A DNA stretch of 64,000 nucleotides from Bacteroidota bacterium. GTDB lineage: Bacteria; Bacteroidota; Bacteroidia; AKYH767-A; OLB10. Below are positions 47,594 through 56,800 of the stretch, piece by piece. The stretch's first letter is position 1. Every line of letters begins with the position of its first letter. The position numbers and the translations under genes are program-made. Below the pieces are notes generated by a model. It saw only the letters and a program-made list of their open reading frames with translations, ran no database searches and was not told the DNA's origin. The stretch covers positions 124,001-188,000 of the forward strand of contig JADKDR010000006.1 in the NCBI GenBank assembly GCA_016714535.1, in the 5' to 3' direction.

Positions 47594-49825
47594 ATGGAAA
47601 AAAATCGAAATAAAATAACAAGACTGTTGATGGCATGGGGATTAAGCATACTTGCATGCAACCTTGCCTTGGGCCAGAACGCCCGACAACAGCGGCTTGA
47701 GCAAATTGCCAAGCCAGTAGAAACTAAAGGCTGGTATGATTTCAAAGAAGAAATTGACCTACCTTACCATGAACTGTTCACGATTGAAAAATCAACATTT
47801 GGTTTATCGGCACACGATGAAATGCGAATGACAAAAAACAAAACAGATGAAATGGGATTCAATCATTACTACTACCAACAATTTGCTCATGGCATAAAAG
47901 TAACCGGAGCAGAAATGATTGTGCATGTAAATCCAACAGGAAAAACACAATCGGCTAATGGTAAAATTGTAGAAGGACTTGCTATGGCTACACCACAACT
48001 TACTATTGATGCAGCACGAACGAAAGCAATGGAGCAGGTTTCTTCAACCAATTATGTTTGGTTAAATCCGGAAAGAGAAGCTAAACTTCGCGATAAAACT
48101 AAAAACCCATTAGCTACAAATTATCCTGCAGGAGAGTTAGTGTATGCCCGCATAAGAAACACCGATGCATTTAATGCACAAAATTATAAGCTATGTTATG
48201 TTTTTGATATTAAAGTGGAAGAGCTAGGCTTGAGTAAGCGCATTTTTATCAATGCATTGGACGGAAGTGTGCATAATGAGATTCCGTTAGATATAGAATG
48301 CAATGCCGGTACCGGAACCTCTGCATACAATGGTGCAGTTAGTTTTAATTCCGATTTAGTAAACGGAAGCTACCGCATGGTGGATGATTGTCAGTCCACA
48401 GTAATCACTGTTTATAACAGGAACGCAGCAACAACTAATGCAACAGCCACACATTATACTGATGCTAATAACGATTGGACGGCTACCTCTCAACGCTCTG
48501 CTGTGCAATGTATGTATGGCGGCAGACGGAGCTTCTTGTATTACCTTAATGTTCACTCACGAACAAGTTTTGATAATGCCGGAGGTGATATAACCACTTA
48601 TAATAATGCAGGCTTTGTAAATAGTCAAGGCAATACATATGGCACCAATGCATTTGCAAGTAGCGATGGCAACTTATACTTTGGTTATGGAAACAGCGCC
48701 TCATCAACTACTGACGACTGGAACTCGCTTGATATATTTGGTCATGAGCTTACACACTTTGTTACCGGTAACGAATCGGGACTTGTATACCAGGATGAGT
48801 CAGGCGCTTTGAATGAATCGCTAAGTGATATATTTGGCGAGATGGTTGAGAGCAATGCACTTGGCATTAATGATTATTTAATTGGAACTGATATTGGTTA
48901 TATACGAAATATGAGTAATCCGAATGACAAGAATGATCCTGATACGTATTTAGGAACTAACTGGTATGTGGGCTCAAATGATAATGGAGGCGTTCATACG
49001 AACAGTGGTGTAAATAACTATGCCTTTTACCTTGCAGCTGAAGGTGGAAGCGGCACTAATGACAACGGAGCTGCTTTCAATGTAGTAGCTATTTCCCGCT
49101 TTGATGCAAGAGATATATGGTATCGTGCTGCAACCTTGTACTTAGGCAGCAACGATGCGCACATTGACATGCGCGCAGCAACTTTACGTGCCGCGTTCGA
49201 TTTATACGGACAATGCTCGCAGGAAATTATTTCGGTTGGTGAAGCATGGCGAGCTGTTGGCGTTGGTTCACAATCAGCACAGTATGTAAATGATGTTTGC
49301 GGTGTTTATCCTTTCAGCGGAACGTATAAGCAAGCTATCAATCACTTGCGTGTTGCTAATGGATGTGCGGTTTCGGTAACAGTCGGCAATACGGTTTACT
49401 TCTCAGCGCGCGACCGAGTAACCATCTATCCCGGTTTTAATGCGGTAAGTGGCAGCAAGTTTTATGCTTATCTTGAACCATGTGCTGTAACCATGTGGCG
49501 CAAACCTGCAACTGTTACTGATGTTCGATCAAGCGACTTGCTTGTGTTTGAATCGACTGAAACCGATGAGCCTTCTCTGCATGTTTCGCCTAATCCGTTT
49601 AGTCAATCATTTGCTGTTAATGCTCCTGTTACTACCGGTGAACTAACTATCACCATATACGATGCAGAAGGAAGGACCGTATACACCTTCAACAAAATGA
49701 TTGAACAAGACGATTTAAGCTACTCCAAACAAATTGATGGTTCTGCTTTTGATAAAGGAATATACTTTGTGGAAATCAGGAATGGTGAAAACCAATTGAA
49801 GCAAAAGCTTGTAAAAACGAATTAA
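47594..49825 (+). CDS. M4-family (thermolysin-like) metalloprotease with T9SS tail
   Basis: 743 aa. The signal peptide ends near LALGQ, and an FTP/PepSY-like propeptide occupies about 60-215. The catalytic domain has zinc ligands H384-E-L-T-H388 and E408 (GALNESLSD) and the catalytic-type His468 in NGGVHTNSGVNNYAFYL, as in thermolysin. After it comes a small beta domain (VTVGNTVYFSARDRVTIYPG) like the 3-coathanger stack found in T9SS cargo. A type A tail follows (LHVSPNPFSQSFAVNA to KQKLVKTN). A secreted endopeptidase, activated by removal of its propeptide, is expected. Strong terminator at 49847. Confidence 0.95.
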   Translation: MEKNRNKITRLLMAWGLSILACNLALGQNARQQRLEQIAKPVETKGWYDFKEEIDLPYHELFTIEKSTFGLSAHDEMRMTKNKTDEMGFNHYYYQQFAHGIKVTGAEMIVHVNPTGKTQSANGKIVEGLAMATPQLTIDAARTKAMEQVSSTNYVWLNPEREAKLRDKTKNPLATNYPAGELVYARIRNTDAFNAQNYKLCYVFDIKVEELGLSKRIFINALDGSVHNEIPLDIECNAGTGTSAYNGAVSFNSDLVNGSYRMVDDCQSTVITVYNRNAATTNATATHYTDANNDWTATSQRSAVQCMYGGRRSFLYYLNVHSRTSFDNAGGDITTYNNAGFVNSQGNTYGTNAFASSDGNLYFGYGNSASSTTDDWNSLDIFGHELTHFVTGNESGLVYQDESGALNESLSDIFGEMVESNALGINDYLIGTDIGYIRNMSNPNDKNDPDTYLGTNWYVGSNDNGGVHTNSGVNNYAFYLAAEGGSGTNDNGAAFNVVAISRFDARDIWYRAATLYLGSNDAHIDMRAATLRAAFDLYGQCSQEIISVGEAWRAVGVGSQSAQYVNDVCGVYPFSGTYKQAINHLRVANGCAVSVTVGNTVYFSARDRVTIYPGFNAVSGSKFYAYLEPCAVTMWRKPATVTDVRSSDLLVFESTETDEPSLHVSPNPFSQSFAVNAPVTTGELTITIYDAEGRTVYTFNKMIEQDDLSYSKQIDGSAFDKGIYFVEIRNGENQLKQKLVKTN

Positions 49826-49846
49826 GAGGACCAAAATTACTAATCA

Positions 49847-49875
49847 CCCATTGCATTTATGCAATGGGTTTTTTT
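49847..49875 (+). terminator. Intrinsic terminator after the M4 protease
   Basis: CCCATTGC / GCAATGGG stem with a 6-nt loop followed by seven T. Confidence 0.88.
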
Positions 49876-50635
49876 ATGCTTGATTTAATTTATACAACAG
49901 TATTTTACTTGGGCTGGCATCGCTTTCAAGCGAGGTGATTTGAATGTTCAATAAGTACATTCCATCTTCAATGCTATCAGGAACATAAATTAATTCGGTT
50001 ATTGTTGCAGCTGCTCTTACCTTATTTGGATATTGCCAAAAGGCATGATGCCCAAGCAATTGCCCATCATCTTGTTCGCGATCGATGGATGGCAAATCAA
50101 TAAGCAAATGGTTGATGCCCGCTTCAACAAGGTACGTAATAGCTTCATGATGAATATAAGGAAAATTGCTTCCGGAGTATTGTCTATTTAACTTACCTTC
50201 CTCGTTTGGCAACGTGCGAATTACCAGCGCATCTATATTATTCATAATTCTTCCATCAAAATTTTCTTTAGAAAGTATATAATCACCGTTAACAATCAAT
50301 TGTGGCTCTATAGAGATTAGCTGTGCAACGAAAACAAACTTTCTAAGACACTGATTGATGGTATAGTTTTCCTTAGCAATATGTCCAACACATTCAGTGT
50401 GCGTTCCATTGCCATGCGGATTTAGTTTTATGTCTTTAAAATTTACCGCCCCTCCCTGATTGACATCTCCAATAAAATCGCCCATAACAACGGGCTCAAT
50501 AGTAACAGGTTTTGCCCACCACGCATTCACATTGTTTTCTCCTGCTCTAAGTGGGATAGAAATATCAATAGGTTGGGTCATATCAGCCGCATAGTTGGCC
50601 GTATCAATAACTATAATTGCCTTTATTGAATTCAT
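49874..50635 (-). CDS. Cyclase-family protein (kynurenine-formamidase-like)
   Basis: 253 aa. The metal-binding motif of the family (H-x-G-T-H-x-[DE]) appears as HGNGTHTECVGH (H74, H79, E81, H85), and IDISIPLR begins the first strand. These features match PF04199, which includes the KynB N-formylkynurenine hydrolases. The usual HxGTHxD carries Glu in place of Asp. N-formylkynurenine hydrolysis in tryptophan breakdown is a candidate role, but related cyclases act on other amides or lactones. Separated from the zinc peptidase by a terminator. Confidence 0.85.
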   Translation of the reverse strand: MNSIKAIIVIDTANYAADMTQPIDISIPLRAGENNVNAWWAKPVTIEPVVMGDFIGDVNQGGAVNFKDIKLNPHGNGTHTECVGHIAKENYTINQCLRKFVFVAQLISIEPQLIVNGDYILSKENFDGRIMNNIDALVIRTLPNEEGKLNRQYSGSNFPYIHHEAITYLVEAGINHLLIDLPSIDREQDDGQLLGHHAFWQYPNKVRAAATITELIYVPDSIEDGMYLLNIQITSLESDASPSKILLYKLNQA

Positions 50636-50687
50636 TTGACTTGAAAATAATTTTCAAGGATAAGAAAAACTTAACTATAAAAAACAA

Positions 50688-50721
50688 AAAGCGCCTGCGG
50701 TCAAAATTCCGCAGGCGCTTT
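50688..50721 (-). terminator. Intrinsic terminator after the zinc peptidase
   Basis: A 10-bp stem GCGCCTGCGG / CCGCAGGCGC with an 8-nt loop. On the minus strand it is followed by TTTTTGTTTT, ending the 50742-51425 gene. Confidence 0.88.
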
Positions 50722-50741
50722 AAAACAGTATTACTTAAATA

Positions 50742-51425
50742 TTAGTCGCGACTTCTTCCCATATAAATCATCAGGTAATAAGCTAGCGTTGCTAAGCTTC
50801 CTAAAGCAGCAGCAACATAAGTCATAGCGGCCCAAAACAATGCGTCTTTGGCTCTGCTGTGTTCCTGCATTGTTGTGGTGCGACTACTTTCAAGCCATAC
50901 TAATGCCCTGCGACTTGCATCAAACTCTACGGGTAAAGTTACAAATGCAAATACGGTAGTTGCTGCAAACATTACGATGCCAATAAGTAGCAGTTGCGGA
51001 AATTGATTAATCATTAAAATGCCTGCCAATAGTACCCATTGCATCCATGAACTTGCTACACTTACAATAGGAACCAATGAACTTCTAAGTTGTAACATCG
51101 AATATGCCTTGGCATGCTGCACTGCGTGACCACACTCATGGGCAGCTACCGCTGCTGCGGCTGCATTACGACCTTCATAAACCCCCTCGCTCAAATTAAC
51201 GGTTTTGTCAGCTGGATTGTAATGATCCGTCAATTGACCTTGAACCGAAATAATTTTTACGTCACGTATGCCATTGTCGCTTAACATCTTTGCAGCTATC
51301 TCGGCACCGCTTAAACCTCCTGCTAACGTCTCGGTAGAATACTTCTTAAATTTGCTCCGTAAAACAAACTGAAGCAACATACCTACTCCCATTATCAAAA
51401 AAGACAAAATATAAATCCCACTCAT
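50742..51425 (-). CDS. Membrane zinc metallopeptidase (YugP-like, PF04298)
   Basis: 227 aa. Zinc motif H96-E-C-G-H100 in AAVAAHECGHAVQHAKAYS. Hydrophobic segments lie at the N-terminus and at about 120-165 and 200-220. LSEGVYEGRNAAAAAVAAHE and LPVEFDASRRA are typical of this putative neutral zinc metallopeptidase family. Predicted inner-membrane protease; targets unknown. Monocistronic. Confidence 0.92.
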   Translation of the reverse strand: MSGIYILSFLIMGVGMLLQFVLRSKFKKYSTETLAGGLSGAEIAAKMLSDNGIRDVKIISVQGQLTDHYNPADKTVNLSEGVYEGRNAAAAAVAAHECGHAVQHAKAYSMLQLRSSLVPIVSVASSWMQWVLLAGILMINQFPQLLLIGIVMFAATTVFAFVTLPVEFDASRRALVWLESSRTTTMQEHSRAKDALFWAAMTYVAAALGSLATLAYYLMIYMGRSRD

Positions 51426-51489
51426 TACTTAAAATTTTCTTTTGGTCATCAATTTACATGCCATTGCTATTTTGTCAGATTATGTATGA

Positions 51490-51516
51490 TTGGTGCGCAA
51501 ATTGAAATTACCTTTG
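51490..51516 (+). promoter_or_regulatory. Promoter of the SufE-family gene
   Basis: TTG at 51490-51492 and a perfect TAnnTTTG (TACCTTTG) at 51509-51516, 16 nt apart. The expected start of transcription leaves a leader of about a dozen bases before the ATG at 51534. Confidence 0.65.
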
Positions 51517-51533
51517 CTCATAAAACATAATTG

Positions 51534-51947
51534 ATGACAATAATCGAAGCAGAAAAAAAGGTTCTGGATGATTTTGAAATTTTTGATGGCGATTGGGAGA
51601 TGATCTATCAGCAAATTATAGACGAAGGCAAAAAATTGCCTTCATTGCCCGACAGCTATAAAAACGAACTTTATAAAATTAAAGGCTGCCAAAGCAGTGT
51701 GTGGCTAAATTCGGAATGTAAAAATGGTATAATGGAGTATAATGCAGACAGCGACTCCGTTTTTGTAAAAGGGTTGATTAGCTTATTGGTAAGGATATTA
51801 AACAATCAGAAACCAGCCGATATAGTGAATGCCGATCTTGGTTTTATAGATAAAATGGGATTACGGCACCATTTGGCGCAAACACGCAGCACTGGTCTCA
51901 GTGCTATGATTGCTCGTATGAAAGCAGAAGCCTTGCAATACCGTTAA
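51534..51947 (+). CDS. sufE: SufE-family cysteine desulfurase sulfur acceptor
   Basis: 137 aa from ATG 51534; the TTG just before it is in frame but not needed. The conserved active-site cysteine is C52 in LYKIKGCQSSVWLN. A LPSLPDSYKNELYKIKGCQS segment and C-terminal LRHHLAQTRSTGLSAMI match the family. It receives sulfur from the SufS desulfurase for iron-sulfur cluster assembly in the cytosol. Followed by a SufT-like gene with its own promoter. Confidence 0.92.
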   Translation: MTIIEAEKKVLDDFEIFDGDWEMIYQQIIDEGKKLPSLPDSYKNELYKIKGCQSSVWLNSECKNGIMEYNADSDSVFVKGLISLLVRILNNQKPADIVNADLGFIDKMGLRHHLAQTRSTGLSAMIARMKAEALQYR

Positions 51948-51996
51948 TCTTTTAAAGATGTGGTACTTAGACATAGTATTTTGAAAATGGTATTGT

Positions 51997-52004
51997 TACC
52001 TTTG
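51997..52004 (+). promoter_or_regulatory. -7 element of the SufT-like gene
   Basis: Perfect TACCTTTG (TAnnTTTG) ending six bases before the first ATG at 52010. Transcripts would begin at or very near the start codon. Confidence 0.55.
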
Positions 52005-52009
52005 CAGCG

Positions 52010-52345
52010 ATGAGTGAAATGGCAACTATAACTATAGGAATTCCCACCTTGCATAAACGTGTGGTAGATGTTTTAAAAACCTGCTACGACCCCGAAATTC
52101 CGGTTGATATTGTAGAACTTGGACTTATTTATGATGTTGAAGTAACCCCTGGGAATGATGTACTGGTATCAATGACATTAACCTCTCCTGCATGCCCGGT
52201 AGCAGAAACCCTGCCTCCAGAGATCGAACTAAAACTGAAAAACATTCCCGATTGTAATAAGGCAGTTGTAAGCGTGACTTTTGAACCACCATGGGATAAG
52301 GAAATGATGAGCGAAGAAGCTCGTATGGAACTTGGCATGTGGTAA
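52010..52345 (+). CDS. SufT-like / DUF59 (MIP18) iron-sulfur assembly protein
   Basis: 111 aa from ATG 52010, or 108 aa from the ATG at 52019, which would leave a short leader. LKTCYDPEIPVDIVELGLIYDV and MTLTSPACPVAETLP are the hallmark segments of DUF59/SufT, with the conserved Cys in SPACP. The C-terminus FEPPWDKEMMSEEARMELGMW matches the SUF-linked branch. It probably helps mature or deliver Fe-S clusters, consistent with the adjacent sufE. Confidence 0.92.
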   Translation: MSEMATITIGIPTLHKRVVDVLKTCYDPEIPVDIVELGLIYDVEVTPGNDVLVSMTLTSPACPVAETLPPEIELKLKNIPDCNKAVVSVTFEPPWDKEMMSEEARMELGMW

Positions 52346-52414
52346 AATCAATTTTGAAGAAATGTTTCAGCCAATAGAAGTGCTAATGCTTTCCGATTTC
52401 AAAAATAAAATTTT

Positions 52415-53650
52415 ATGACCATAGAAATAATAACCATAGGTGACGAATTACTAATTGGACAAGTTATAGATACCAATTCGGCTTGGATGGCACAACTGCT
52501 TAATCAGTATGGCTTTATTATAAAATACCGCACAGCTATTGGTGATGATAGTAAACAAATTAAAGAAGCCATAAAAGTTGCGTGTAACCGTGTATCAATC
52601 GTATTAGTTACCGGAGGCCTTGGCCCTACCAAAGATGATATAACCAAAAAAACATTGTGCGAATACTTTAAAACAAAACTTGTGCTCAACAAGAAAGTAT
52701 TACACGATATTGAAAAATTATTTGAGGAACGCGGGCGCATTATTAGCCCTGTAAATCGCATGCAAGCGGAGATTCCCGAAAATTGTATAGCGCTGCGAAA
52801 TAGTAATGGCACTGCCCCCGGAATGTTGTTTGAGCAAAAAGGAAAGATTATTATTTCCATGCCGGGTGTTCCCTATGAGATGCGCGGAATTATGGAGGAG
52901 CATGTAATTCCATTCTTAAATAAGAATTTTAAAACCCCTAGCATTGTTCACCATACCGTACTTACCCATGGCATTGGCGAAAGTGCAATTGCCGAGCTTA
53001 TCAGTGATTGGGAAGATGCTTTACCTAAATCTATGAAACTGGCTTATTTGCCTGCAAGCGGCATGGTTCGGTTAAGAATAACCGCCATAAGCAATGAAAA
53101 GAATATTAAAACACAAGTTTCTAAACAGATTAAGAATCTCAAACCATTAATAAGTAAGTACATATATGGTGAGGGTGACACTAACCTGCAAGAGCTGATT
53201 GCAAACAAACTGATTGAAAATAATGCTACCTTGGCAATTGCTGAAAGTTGCACAGGTGGCCTAATATCACACCTGATTACCTCGGTACCCGGATGTAGCA
53301 AATTTTATTGCGGCAGCATAATCAGTTATGACAATTCAGTTAAGCTAAGTACGCTTGGTGTTAAAAAAAATACACTTGAAAAACATGGTGCTGTTAGTGA
53401 GCAAACCGTATTGGAAATGGCTGCAGGGATTCAAAAAAAGTTTAAAACCAGCTATGCAATATCAACCAGTGGTGTGGCTGGCCCATCAGGGGGCACAGTT
53501 GAAAAACCGGTGGGTTTGGTTTGGATTGGCATTGCTACACCAACAAAATGTTTTGCACGCAAGGTGCAGTATGGTTCTGATAGAATGAGAAACATAACCG
53601 TATTTGCTCAATCTGCCATGAGAATGCTACTACGAGAACTTGATACATAG
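52415..53650 (+). CDS. cinA: CinA-family nicotinamide-nucleotide amidase / competence-damage protein
   Basis: 411 aa, full length. The N-terminal molybdopterin-binding-like domain begins IEIITIGDELLIGQVIDTNS and has LVTGGLGPTKDDITKKTL. The C-terminal CinA amidohydrolase domain has LAIAESCTGGLISHLITSVPG and ISTSGVAGPSGGTVEKPVG. The characterised activity is deamidation of nicotinamide mononucleotide in pyridine-nucleotide salvage. In some naturally competent bacteria it associates with competence operons; comF lies about 6 kb away. It follows the SufT-like gene after 69 nt on the same strand. Confidence 0.95.
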   Translation: MTIEIITIGDELLIGQVIDTNSAWMAQLLNQYGFIIKYRTAIGDDSKQIKEAIKVACNRVSIVLVTGGLGPTKDDITKKTLCEYFKTKLVLNKKVLHDIEKLFEERGRIISPVNRMQAEIPENCIALRNSNGTAPGMLFEQKGKIIISMPGVPYEMRGIMEEHVIPFLNKNFKTPSIVHHTVLTHGIGESAIAELISDWEDALPKSMKLAYLPASGMVRLRITAISNEKNIKTQVSKQIKNLKPLISKYIYGEGDTNLQELIANKLIENNATLAIAESCTGGLISHLITSVPGCSKFYCGSIISYDNSVKLSTLGVKKNTLEKHGAVSEQTVLEMAAGIQKKFKTSYAISTSGVAGPSGGTVEKPVGLVWIGIATPTKCFARKVQYGSDRMRNITVFAQSAMRMLLRELDT

Positions 53651-53821
53651 CTCAAGGCTTGCAATTAATTTAAAGCGATACTGAATAATAATGAAACCCT
53701 GAATTTTGAAGCCTTTAAAGCTTACCGCAGCATATGCTAAAATCTAAATAATACAAAACCTTAAAATTAATTTCACTTTCTAACGAAAGAAAAAATAATG
53801 CTAAAGGATATTTAGATACTC

Positions 53822-56800
53822 TTACCTGACTAAATTTATGTTGCCTCTATAGGTATGCTTCTTTCCTGTTTTTTCAAAAACTTCAATAACATAAACATAC
53901 GTTCCCTGAGGAGATTCCTTCCCGTTAAAATCATTTCCATCCCAGAAGTTGGGCGCATTAGTTTCAAACACCGGTTGACCCCAGCGGTTTAATATGCGTG
54001 TGGTAAATCGCTCATAGTTAATTCCTAACACTGCAAAGTAATCATTCTTGCCATCTCCATTTGGGGTAAACGTATTAGGAATATAGAAGGTAAAGTTATC
54101 CTTAACTTCAATTATAAACTCAATAGAATCAGTACAACCATATTGATTGCTTACTAACAACGTTACCACATATTTACCTGTATCTTCGTATTGATGATTA
54201 GGGTTTTGCTCAAAGGAGAATAAACTGCTATCGCCAAATGTCCAGGTCCATTGAGTTGGATTTCCCGAACTTTGATCATAGAAATATACCATAGGATAAA
54301 AAAGTGAAGGGTCTTTTGGAGACCATTCAAACAGTGCTACTGGTCTTTCATATACTTCTATAATTTGGGGCTTCAATAAGGAAGTTTCACAACCTTGAGG
54401 TGTAGTTACCGTAAGCGATACATCATATATTCCATAATTCTTATAAACATGTACCGGATTAACAAGGGTTGATGTATTACCATCGCCAAATTTCCAAAGG
54501 TAGGTGCTGTTTGCAACTGCCTTGGTGCTATCCTTAAATATTACAGTTAATGGCTGACAGCCCGCAGATGGATCCCATGAAAAATTCACGATAGGAGCAT
54601 CAATAGATATTACTTCAATCGTATCGGTAATTTGCGGTGTAGTGCAGCTATCTTTTACTACGATATAAATAATAGTATCCTGTGTAACTAGAAATGTCAA
54701 GCTATTGGCAGCACCAAATGCTCCTCCATTAAACGAATACTGATAATTTCCATCTCCTCCTTTCACAGTAGCTGTTACCGTGAGTGTCTTGCCTTTGCAA
54801 ATGGTTGTATTGGGAGTAACAAAGGTAAATGATAACGGTGGCCTTACTGTTATAAGTGCCACAGCCGTTGTGGTGCAATTTTTAGTATCTGTAACCGTAA
54901 CAGTATACGAAGTGGTTACAATGGGGCTTACATTAATGGTTGCGGTAGTAGCTCCATTACTCCATAGATACTGATAGCCTGGAGTGCCACCCCCATAGGT
55001 TGGCGCAATAAGGCTAGATTCTCCTATACATATAGTTGCTCCGGTTATAGGAGCTATGGTAAGCTGTGGTGGTTCTGTTATTGTTACAGTAGTAGTCCCT
55101 GTGCAGCCCTTACTATCAGTAACGGTAATTGTATATGTTCCTGCAGAGCAATTAGCATTGGTAGCTGTGGTAGCACCATTAGACCATTGGTAACTGAAAG
55201 GAGCAAAGCCTCCGGTTTGTGTTACTGTAGAACTACCATCGTTGCCACCAAAACAAGATACGTTTTGATTAACAATACTTGAAGCTTTGATTTCAGGCAC
55301 TACGGTTACTTTAATAGTATCATATTGGGCAGGAGTGCCGCAATTATCAGTAAGTTCTATAGCTAATGTAGTGTCTCCAAAAAGGGTCATAGTAACCGAA
55401 CTACCGGTAGCAAGGCCATTATTCCAGCTGATGGTATAATTTCCATTTCCGCCCGAGGCCGCAGCATTTAGCGTGATAGTTGGACCGAAGCAAATGGTAC
55501 TGTCATTAGAAGCTATTAGGGTTAAGGCAGGATTGACAGTTACCGTAACCGATTGTGTAAGGGTACATCCTTTACTATCTGTAACCGTAACGGTATATGT
55601 AGTAGTGCTAGCGGGACCTACGGTTATGCTGCCCGCAGTAGCACCATTACTCCAGCTATAGGTATATGCAGGCGTACCTCCACCATATACCGGAGCTAAC
55701 GTTGTGGTATTCGATAAACAAATAGTTACATTAGGCAAACCGGCTATTGTAAGTGCAGGTGGCTGGGTAATGATGGCAGTAGCGGTTCCTGTGCAACCTT
55801 TTGAGTCGGTAACCGTAACAGTATATGTTCCTGCTGCAAGTCCGGTGGCAGTAGTTGTTGTTTGCCCATTGCTCCATAAAAAGAAAATGGAGCAAGGCCG
55901 CCTATGTGCGACACCTGCGCTGAACCATTACTTCCATTAAAACAACTTACATTTACAATGCTGATGGTGGATGCCACTATTTCGGGGATAACGGTAATCT
56001 TCACCGTATCATACACAACAGGTGACCCGCACACGTCCGATAACATGATAACTAAAGTAGTATCCTGTGTTGGCGAAACCAATTGCGATGTTCCTCCAAC
56101 ATTACCATTCCATGTATAGGTATAAATATTATCTCCTCCAGAACCCTGCGCGCTGATTGTAGCCGATGCCCCAAAGCATATCGTAGTATCATTAGATGCG
56201 ACTATTGACAATGCTGGCAACACCCAGATCTGCGCTGAGGCAGTAGTTGTGCAATTATTGGCATCCGTTACTGTAACTGTATAGCTTGTAGTACTACCAG
56301 GGCTAATAATTAAACTACTATTGGTGTTACCATTGCTCCACAGATAGGAGTATGCAACCGTTCCTCCGGCTACCACCGGCAGCAACGCACCATTTTTTGT
56401 TTGGCAAATCGTATCGCCCGGCAAACTGCTAATTACCAATGCTGCAGGTTGGGTTATGCTTACAGTAGCACTCATGGTACAGTTCTGATTATCTGTAACA
56501 GTAATAGTATATGTTCCAGCCGATAGCCCGGTAGCATTTATGGTGGTTTGCCCATTACTCCAAAGGTATGAATAGGGAGTTATTCCATTAAGTACACTGG
56601 CAGTAGCATCTCCGGTATTGCCACCGTTACACTTCACATTATTTACCACCGGAAAAGAAATAACCATTGGTGTACTAACATAAATATGTACGGTATCATA
56701 CACCGCTGGCGAACCGCAATTGTCTGTGAGTTGAATTAATAACGTAGTATCACTAACTGGTGTTATATTAAAATTTTGCAGTGCATTCAATCCGTTATTC

